Origin: Pyropia yezoensis
Lineage: Eukaryota > Rhodophyta > Bangiophyceae > Bangiales > Bangiaceae
Assembly: GCA_009829735.1 (NCBI GenBank)
Contig: CM020618.1
Location: 18,337,346 to 18,401,345 of the forward strand
Reading direction: 5' to 3'
DNA length: 64,000 nucleotides
A program made the position numbers and the translations under genes. This document shows, in pieces, positions 55,667 to 64,000 of this stretch. How positions within the stretch are numbered: the first letter of the stretch is position 1; each line of letters starts with the position of its first letter. Below the pieces are notes generated by a model. It did not search any database. It worked only from the letters and a program-made list of their open reading frames with translations, and was not told the origin of the DNA.

Positions 55667-56536
55667 CGCGGCGTAGGCCCCGACGGCAGGCTGGCCAGCT
55701 CCGCGCGGCCAACCACCATCTCGAGGGACGGTAGCGGCACTACCGCCGCCGTCCTCTTACCGGTCCCTGTTTTCGGTCCCATCGGGGGAGGGCAGGTGGA
55801 AGGAAAAAGCTCGGCGCGGGGTGAGCGCGCCTGCGTTCTCCGACTCTTGTGTCGCAGGGAGTGCGTTACCCTCGTCCATGGCAGCGCCGGTGGGCAGGGT
55901 GAGGTAGGAGAAAGGGTGCGCACCTAACGGGGGGCTCAACAGGGGCGAACGGCCGGCGCCGAGGAGATGCCAATGTCGGTGGGGACGTCGTGGGGGGGCA
56001 GTGCGCAAAGGCAAGCACGCGGTGGAGGTGGCCGCTCAGAGCTCGTGGCCGCTCAGAGCTCGTGGGCACCCATGCTGGACCTGGTCATCGAGGTCAAGTA
56101 CTGTGAAGTGACGTTTTGCACACGTGCACGGCAACCGCGACCCGCGCAGCAGTCGATCTCTGGGAAGCAAAAGCGGGGGGTCGGAGGCTAGCTATGCCTT
56201 GTTTCATTGTTTACTGTTGCGCTCAGCGCCATATCAGAGCGGCTCACAGTAGCTTTCAACAAGCGGCAGCGCCCAAGGACATGCACCCAGTCTCCTGTAC
56301 TCCCAACGTGATGTGTTTACACAAGAGAGAGGCCACCCGGCGCCGTGTCTGGGGCAGGCCGCCAAGTCATCAGTGCAGGGCTAGGTCATCTGTGCGTGGC
56401 CAAGCCATCAGAGCGCTGCCATGTCAGCCGTCTGATCAGAACACCAGCAAGAGCCATTGCCAGTCGTACGCCCACCGACTGGCTATCACACAAGCCTGAG
56501 TGAGATAGACCGTGTACAACAGCTCGTATGTTTCGC

Positions 56537-56739
56537 TACAGTGGCATCCTGGCGTATTGTGGGTGTCCTCGACGACGGAGTCTATCTACAGCGACCACAC
56601 GATGGTCAGCCTTCCTGGGATTGGTTCACACGGGGTCGCCCCGTGTGCTCGCCCCGTGTGCCCAAGGCTGTCTAAAAGGCCGCGCTGGCCGTGGCCCCCG
56701 CGTGAGCCTCTGGACGCGTCTGCGTGGCTGGCCCTTCTA
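56537..56739 (-). repeat. Right terminal inverted repeat of hAT element, 203 bp
   Basis: Inverted partner of 52418-52620, with about six to eight mismatches. Confidence 0.9.
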
Positions 56740-58262
56740 GCGACGCCGGCTGGTACCGCCCGGGCCGGCGCCGCCCGTCACCGATCCTGACGCTGACGTG
56801 CTTCGCGCGCGGTCCTCTGCGCCGCCACGTGTCGACCTGCGCCCCGCTCACGGGGGTGGGGGGGCGGCGGCAGCGGTGGGGGGGGCGGCGGCAGCGGGAC
56901 AGATGCCGGCACGTCGACTGTGATTGCCGTGGACGTGCTGGCGGGAACCACGACCAACCCATCCGAGCTTCACTGGCAGCTGCCAACTCTCGACACTTGT
57001 TTTGGACTGTGCCCAGTGCTGGGCAGGGCCTTCCGCGGCCGGGCTTGTGAGTAATTCTTGCATGTATGGGGGAATCAGCAGTAGATTCTTGGGGCTTGCA
57101 GGGGCGGGATGAGTATTGGGGGCGTGCTTAGGGCGTGTTTCGGGCGTGTCACGCCTGCACGCCTCTCAAAAAGGGGCGTGCAGCACATGCCTACCACTGC
57201 GTGCGTGTGGGGATCCAAGGGATCCCCCGACACTCGCGCCGGGGCACAGCCCAGCCGATACAGTGGGAAACGGTGCCACCGGTACACACAGGTGGGGCCC
57301 TCAATGGGTGGCCACGCGGCAATCCGCATGGCCCCCCAGTCGGTGGGTCCCGTCGGGATTATTCGGCTCACCCGGGAACGGGGTGGCCCGAGCCCGAAAC
57401 CGGAATCCCGATAGGATACCGGGTTTGAATAAGCGTAAGCCTAATCCAATTGTATGGGTTTTATCCTTCCCATACACGGGGGCCACGTTATTGTCGAAGT
57501 TCTGCATTGTGAACGGATTTGTGGCTGTAGTTGCTTCGAGGGCCAGCGCCCCGCTGGCTGGGATGATCCGTGGGAGGGGGGCGGTGAGACTCCTGCTGGC
57601 ACCGCTGGCCTGGAATGTAATTGGCTCGCACGTGACCTGGGGTGTAGGGTCTCTGGAAGCAGTGCGGGGGGGGTATTGTAGCAATACGGATGACCGTGTT
57701 GCGACCCTCATATAGGGGGCTACGTCAAAGCCTTAACTTTCAAGTCGGGAGGCCACTGTGGTTACAGTATCTCCGAGTGACATCTAACCAGAGTGACTTG
57801 CCTTTTGGAGTGGAGGGTAGTTAGTAGTATCTCGGAGGGTGTAAAACGAGGGGGCCGACGGTGAGTCCACCGCCGGCCATGGTAGAACAACAAACCCCTC
57901 CCATTTGGGCGCCCGTCTTGGTCCCGTGGCTTGCGCTCCTAGGAAAGCAACCTTGGCCTTAAGGTGACGTTCGTGTCGATCCCCCTTGGTGAGTGTTCCC
58001 TGAGAGTGGACGTGCGACGGTTCCCTATGGTGCTACATTGGTGGAGCTGCAGGGGACGGGTTTCTGTCACCCTAGTGGTGACGCCGTGTTCGGCCCTGGC
58101 ACACGGATAGGGAGCCAGTCCGTTTCTTGTATCCGTAGTGTTGCGATCTGCTGATTGGATTGATTGTGACGGCTGACTGTGTTGAGTTTTTACTTCCCTC
58201 CGGACCTACCCCCTCGCTCTCTCTTTTGTGGTGACCGTTACGTTGGTTGACTGATTGTGACG
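56740..58262. other. Spacer and probable gypsy leader
   Basis: No gene is supported. The part from about 57700 to 58262 differs in composition from the GC-rich surroundings and precedes the gypsy gag on the same strand, so it probably holds the leader and perhaps part of a 5' LTR. I could not define LTR ends because no 3' LTR is present for comparison. Confidence 0.35.
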
Positions 58263-59751
58263 ATGTCTGTTCGAGAGACGGGGAACGTTCAAGAGGACGG
58301 ATCGGGATCGATCCCGACGCCGGAGGTAGTCACGGGAACCGGTATCGGTCACCCGAACGACAACATTGAGACGCCGGTGCTCACCGTACCCGGAACTACG
58401 TTCGGGACGGCACGGACGTCAGGAGGCGGGGGCCCGCTTCTACTGTCGTCGGCGGAGATCACTCCGCCGCCTCCCTCACCGGAGGACTCCCTGATGCCAT
58501 CGTTGGCTCGCATCGAGGAACGGTTTTCCGGACTCGACCCACGTCAAGAGCGCATGGAGAACGCAATGGCAGTGTTGATGTCAACACGCCACACGACGGG
58601 CCCCCGTCGTATTCCCCCCACGCCGGTACGATTTGAACCGGCCAGACTGACCTCTGAGTCCACCGGGGTTGTCCCCGGTGTATCGACTCTCGAGCAACCC
58701 CCGGACAGGTCGGGGTACGGGACAGACTCGTCAGCTAAGTTGGAACGTAGCCACACGGAGCGCTACGCTCGGAGCACCCGGAGCGGGCTCCACGGACACG
58801 GTCCTGGAGATACTTATGCCGGAGCGGAATCGCCCATTGGCCGGGGGGGTACCCCCTTCCAGCATCCTCAAGATGGATGAGGCCAAGCGACTCGGGAGCC
58901 CGAGGCGACCACTACTCAAGCGCATGGAGTCGGATGAGTTCACTCACCAACTGGCCAAGAGACTGGATATCCAGGACGCGGACACGGAAATTGTCAATGA
59001 AGTCTTCCGTTCGTTGCTGACTCCAGAACTTTATTGTCTGGAGGACCGTACCACACTCGTACAAGAATCGATGCCTCATACTTCGCATCGGGCTAGCCGA
59101 TCGATGCTGACCCTGATGAAGGGAGTTTCGATGTTCGGGGGCCCAAATGGACGACCACTGGCGGTCATCGGCCTCTTGACTAGCTTCAAGGCAGCCGCAG
59201 ACAAAGCGCTCATCAACCAAGGGTTAGCACTGGAGAACCTCCCGTTCTTCGTTGATGAACCGGTACGAGGCATCCTTCGCGAGGCATCCTCGATGCCGGG
59301 GATGAGAGTCGCAACCACCCCCGTGGATTACCGTGAGATTCTCAAGGAGCTGTTGAGCAGTTACCTCATTGAGGACAAGTGCGAGGACCACTACCGGGCC
59401 CTTCGCACGGCCACCGCCCAGAGCTGGGAGGATGAGGAGATGTTCCAACGCAGGACCGAAAAGCTCGACTAAGAGCTGAGGAAACTACTCAGGGAGGGTG
59501 AGCTACGGGACATCCTGTTCGCGGGCGTGCCCAAATTATGTGCGGATATCCGCACGAGGTGCCAATACGTCACGGACAAACTTCTGTCGCACAAATGTGG
59601 CAAAAACCACTCGGACACACGGCACCCAAGTTTGGGCGGTGCGCAAGGGCTGCCTCTTGTGTCAGTGGAACCGGAAGAAGTGCAAGTTGGACAAACTCTA
59701 TCCCTGTTGTGGAGCAAACCCCCCACGACAAAACATGAAGATGGTCTGTGA
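58263..59751 (+). pseudogene. gag: Ty3/gypsy Gag, degraded
   Basis: ATG at 58263 opens a frame of about 170 sensible codons, rich in Pro, Thr and Ser. A frame shift at about 58760-58800 moves coding to the frame ending at 59472, where TAA interrupts it. The same frame then resumes (ELRKLLREGELRDILFAG) to about 59600. The middle part (SFKAAADKALINQGLALENL and neighbours) looks like a capsid domain. Cys/Lys-rich residues in another frame at about 59640-59740 may be the remains of a zinc knuckle. Confidence 0.65.
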
Positions 59752-59899
59752 ACCTACAGTTTCTTGGTCGGGACGGGGAAGCGATGCCAAGCCCCGCTGT
59801 CCCTCCCTTTATCCCCCCATGGTCCCCTCAGAATTTCGCCACTCAGAATCTCCCACCCCAGCACCTGCCCACCGGGCCACACGAAAATCAAGACGATGA

Positions 59900-62800
59900 A
59901 ATGCAGAAATCCCTCAAATCCCCGTTGGATTTACTACTAAGCTAACTATCCCTAACTTAGGGAATATGGACCCAAAGGCATGGGGAGAAACGGGTCAGGC
60001 TAGCTGCCTGCCGCCCCTTGTATGGCACGTGCTGCCGCCCTACCTGGGGTCAATACTGCCACAATACACCTCCCGGCAGTGGGGCGTCACTGCTGGTCAT
60101 GGCGAACTATCGCAACAAGGCAGTTACCCTACCAAAAGGGACCCTCCTCGGGATGGCCGAGCTCTATGAAGGAGACATCCTCACCCTCGACGAGGACGGG
60201 CAAGTGGAACAACATGTGGCACTGGCAGTCGTTGAGACCCCCGCACGGGAGGGCCCCGACGTCGGGGAATCCTCAACAGCATCAGTCACGGCGGACAATT
60301 CACCGAAGTACCAAGAAGCCCTCAAGGCTTTGGCCGAGGCCGACCTCGACCACCTGCCCCCTACGGTAGCCGAAGAGTATGACGAATGCTGAAGAAGCAC
60401 GACGGCATGTGGCTTGGCGGAGCCTTGGGCACCACTGGGCAACCCAACATCCGATCGACCTGGTACCAGGCGCACGACCCGCGCGGTCGCAACCGCGCCG
60501 AGCGGGACCCTTAAAAAGAGAGATCGTTGAGGGGGAAGTAAAGAGGATGAGTGAAGCCAAGATGATTCGACCTTCTATGTCGGAATGGGGTGCCCAGTCG
60601 TCATCGTACCGAAGAAGGATCAAAACCCTCGGTTCTGCATCGATTACCGACGCCTCAACTAGGTAACCAAGAAGGACTCATACCATTTACCAAGGATGGA
60701 TGAATGCATCGCCTCCCTAGGGGAAGCCACGGTGATCACCACCATCGATTGCAATGCGGGTTGCTGGCAAATCCCTGTAGCGGAGGAAGATATCCCTAAG
60801 ACAGCGTTTGTCTGTCACAGTGGAGTGTACCAGCTCCTAAGGATGCCCTTCGAACTGTCTAATGTACCCGCCAGATTCCAGCGAGCCATCGACATTATAC
60901 TGTCGGGAGTGAAGTGGTGTAACTGCTGAGTGTACATCGATGACGTCATCGTATTACCACGTAACATGGATGACCATCTTCAACATGTTGACGAAGTGCT
61001 CACCCTTCTGAGGAACGCCGGGGTAACTTTGCGGCTTAACAAGTGCGCCTTCTTCCAACAGACGGTTGAGTGTCTGGGTCACCAGATAACCCCTGGTAAA
61101 CAACGGGGTACTCGAAGCCAATACCCGGGCACTCCGGGATGCCAGGTTCCTTAACACCCAGACGCAGCTCAAGAGTTTCCTGGGAATGTGTAACGTGTAC
61201 CAACGGTTCGTCAAGGACTTTGCTCGATTAGCCAAGCCGTGAACGGCTCTGACAAGCAGAACCTCACCAAAGGTGCTCCAACCTCCCTCGGTCAGCGCGG
61301 AGGAGGCGTTCGAGTCGCTGAAGCAAGCCCTGCTGTCCCCACCCGTCCGTTCGTTACCGCATAGACCGGGGACCTTCGTCATTGATGTCGATGCGTGCGA
61401 TACACAAGTGGGATGCAGCCTGTAAAGGGAGAGACGCTTATCGGTACCGATAACGCCATCACAGACCTACATGCAGTTGGATACTTCAGCCGGACTCTTA
61501 ACCCGGCTGAGCGCAACTAAAATGCTACCGAGCGCGAATGCCTCGGCGTGATATGGGCAGTACAACTGCTCCGCCCATACCTGGAAGGATCCAGGTTCAT
61601 CGTAATGTCCGACCACGATTCGTTACGATGGCTATTTAACCTTGGTGACAAGGATTCTGATAGCCATGGTCGACTAGCCCGATGGCGGCTGAAGATGGCC
61701 GAGCACGACTACCGAACCGTGTATAAGGCTGGAGCAAATCACCATGTCAAAGACGCCCTATCCCGTCTCGATACACCGAGCGGCGACACCCGGCCGTTGG
61801 ACGAGGACATCCCGGTACCGGTATGCATGGTGGGCAATGCCACCCAAGGGATGATTGACCAAACCCAGGACCATAGCCCATGCCCGCTGACCCTCCCGGA
61901 CTTCCGCAAGGCACAAGCGAATAACGATGACTGTAGAGGCCATCGCGCTAACCTCCGGGCAGGAATTGCCGGCATCTTCTCCGCGAATGAGGATGGCCTC
62001 ATGTACCGACGGGCACCCGCCGACGGACGGCACCAGATTGTTGATCCCGTACCCCAACGGAAGGCCGTGATGTAACGGGAACACGAGAACCCTACAGCCG
62101 GACATCCGCGGGGTTCACGTATGTTCGCAGCAATGCAAAAGTTCTTTTACTGGCCAGCAATGGCCGTCGACGTGGTCTACCACGTAAGGGGATGCCACCC
62201 CTGTGAACAAAACCGCATGAGTCTACATAGGCAGGCGTCTGCTAGGAAGCTATTCGCACCCGACGGACCGAGCGAGCAAGTCGCTATCGACGTACTCGGG
62301 CCGCTTCCGGTAACGGAAGAGGGGAACAGACACATGCTGGTCATGTGCGACCGATTCACTGAGCTGTCACGGGCAGCCGCCATCCCGGATGATACGGCAT
62401 ACACCATCATGAACGCAGTGGCTGACCGTTGCACGAGTGCATGCGGAGTAATGAAGCAACTTCTCTCCGATGACGGAGCTAAGCTGACATCAAAATTCTG
62501 CACCAAGGTCCTGGGCATGTTCGGCGTCGAACCTTGTCGGGCTTCCGACTACCACCCGCAGACCAACGGCCAGGTGGAACTGTTCAACCGTACAAACTTC
62601 AAGATGCTACAGTGCTACGAGGCCGAACACACGAACACTTGAGACAGGCTTCTGTCCGTACTCACCCTGGCATACAATGCCAGGCCACAACGAAGCACGA
62701 GCATCGCACCACTGGAGTGCGTCATGCCACTGGGCGTGGGAAGCCTCACCCTGCCACCAGGTAGATGCACTCGGTACAATACACCGAAGGGCCGACCGGC

Positions 62801-63010
62801 AGAACGGATCCACCTAGCTTAGTTGGCCAAGCTATCGTAGATGATCCCTAAGCTCAAGGGTGCCCTTGACCGTACCCAACTTTGGTACAAGAAAAACTTC
62901 GACGCCTGGCTACGGGTACGCAACGCCAGCCTGGTAGCAGGCGACTGAGTCAATATCAGCCACCAGGAGCTCCCTCGTCCCGAGCTGAGGGTGACCGCTA
63001 TCACCGAACC
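59900..63010 (+). pseudogene. pol: Ty3/gypsy Pol (PR-RT-RH-INT), heavily degraded
   Basis: Pieces of a gypsy polyprotein lie in the expected order. A protease-like tail is at about 60099-60180 (RNKAVTLPKGTLLGMAELYE). Reverse transcriptase follows, with CIDYRRLN, then TAG at 60664, DCNAGCWQIP, and YIDDV at about 60930 just after a TGA. RNase H has TERECLGVIWAVQLLRPYL and MSDHDSLRWLF. Integrase has a zinc region (GCHPCEQNR) and a core with Asp in AIDVLGPLP, Asp in LLSDDGAKL and Glu in HPQTNGQVELFNR. At least eight stops and several single-base shifts are present, so the element is dead. The C-terminal tail ends near 63010, where a minus-strand element begins. Confidence 0.85.
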
Positions 63011-63991
63011 TCTGTACTCGTCGATATAGCCGAACTTGGCCTTCGACCTGAAATACTTTGGTGAAGAGCTCAGGTTCATCACCTTGACCCTCCACGGGAC
63101 TCCGGCTTGGGAGTCCATCGTGCCCCAAGGGCAAAATCCACTCGGTGCTTACGAGCAAGACGGGGGTTAGGGTGCACCAACCCGTTCCCGTGTAATCAGT
63201 TACCACGTCAACGTGTCCCACCCAGTTGGGAGGCAACGTGACCTTACGGCCCAGATGCAAGGTAGCAGTAAGCCCTTCTCTCACAGAACAAACAGGCTTC
63301 GACTGTGATACTGTGACAGGAGCCACAGACTTGCCCTTACCAAGGATGGGGATAGTTTCCCCATTCATCAACTTAACCCAGTACTCAGGGCCACAAATCA
63401 AAGGCACCTGAGTCACCGCATATGGGGTGCCCAGAAGAAGACGCACCGAAATGTTTTCAACCACACCATTGGTAACGTCGACCTCTTGGAACCCCAGCCT
63501 AGTTCGCAAGGTCACAGCACCATCAATGGGCATTATCCCACCACTTATGTCGATCATATAGTAAGCCCTGGACCTCGAACGTTGGGGTTCCACTTCCTTG
63601 GGTATCAGCGACTTGCGAATCAAGGAAGCGCCTTAGCCAGTATCCAGTACGACACGGGTGCAGCACACAGGGCCTGAGGCTAGTTCCTCCCCGCCAGCCA
63701 CCTGGAAGGTCTCTCCGGTCACCACCAGGATGACCCGACGTGGGCTAACGCTCTTAGGCAGTCCTACCCGAGATGGGCGGACCCCTTTGGGTCGGCGCAG
63801 TATGCGACAGGTTTGATTTGTCCTCTGGACGCGCTTGACCGAGGCTGCCGCTGTGAGCATCGGACGACCAGCTCCAGCAGTGACTCATTTCCCGCCGACC
63901 TCGCATCAGAGTCAGAAGGCGATGGGGAGGACGACGAGTCCGAGGACGACGTGCCCGCCTCTTCCGCCGAGGGTGTGGCCTCAGCTACCAC
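63010..63991 (-). pseudogene. Second Ty3/gypsy fragment, protease region, minus strand
   Basis: On the minus strand the frame from 63860 reads RVVLDTG at about 63636-63656, the retropepsin active-site motif, followed directly by TAA at 63633-63635 and then, in the same frame, LIRKSLIPKEVE and a beta-rich stretch (SVRLLLGTPYAVTQVPLICG). A further frame at 63764-63991 is Ser/Glu-rich, as in Gag tails. A frameshift near 63120 leads into MDSQAGVPWRVKVMNLS. Gag would lie beyond the right edge of the window. The fragment runs head-on into the plus-strand gypsy element. Confidence 0.6.
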
Positions 63992-64000
63992 CGGCCGCGC

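Larger units (their letters stand above)
52418..56739 (-). mobile_element. hAT transposon with 203-bp inverted repeats
   Basis: Positions 52418-52620 and 56537-56739 are inverted copies, about 96-97 percent identical, beginning TAGAAGGGCC, a tip typical of hAT elements. They enclose a hAT transposase on the minus strand. The eight bases outside the two ends do not match, so the expected 8-bp target duplication is lost or never existed here. The element is 4322 bp. Confidence 0.85.

Noticed and set aside
57100..58262. 5' LTR of the plus-strand gypsy element
   Set aside because: Without a second LTR copy or a clear primer site the ends cannot be set.

Overview
The window is nuclear DNA from a eukaryote with a very GC-rich genome. 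The evidence is a COPII coat gene (Sec24), a spliced transposase gene with a textbook donor and a pyrimidine-rich acceptor, two piggyBac elements, a hAT element, a KDZ (Kyakuja/Dileera/Zisupton) element, a Copia LTR retrotransposon and two Ty3/gypsy relics. Host exons have nearly all-G/C third codon positions and long Ala/Gly/Pro runs. A GC-rich alga, for example a bangiophyte red alga, would fit; the organism is my inference.

Layout. (1) 39-6277: a DNA transposon bounded by 45-bp inverted repeats, carrying a two-exon transposase-like gene and long GC minisatellites. (2) 7432-11498: piggyBac copy 1, whose transposase has one in-frame stop. (3) 11.5-17.5 kb: mostly non-coding, with a striking 32-bp palindrome, a doubtful Ala/Pro-rich ORF and a tRNA-Asp-like sequence with a poor acceptor stem. 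(4) 17.5-28.2 kb: the host-gene island, all on the minus strand: an Ala-rich protein of unknown role, Sec24, an Ala/Pro-rich ORF and a possible membrane protein. (5) 28.2-31.5 kb: spacer and minisatellite. (6) 31488-37918: a young Copia element with 397-bp LTRs and a GGGAG target duplication. (7) 38-39.6 kb: spacer with long dG/dC tracts. (8) 39599-43631: piggyBac copy 2, transposase intact. (9) 43.6-47 kb: spacer with degenerate tandem repeats. (10) 47.0-50.9 kb: KDZ transposon genes, broken. (11) 51.2-52.05 kb: tandem repeats. (12) 52418-56739: hAT element with 203-bp inverted repeats and a broken transposase. (13) 58.2-63.0 kb: a degraded gypsy element on the plus strand, abutting a second gypsy fragment on the minus strand (63.0-64.0 kb).

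The genes do not form a pathway. The window is one small block of housekeeping genes set in a dense transposon landscape covering at least five superfamilies. The most informative signals are the two piggyBac copies, which share an exact layout of terminal palindromes while the palindrome sequence has changed, the TIR-bounded element with the spliced and unfamiliar transposase, and the repeated pattern of transposase frames interrupted by single in-frame stops, mostly TAG.
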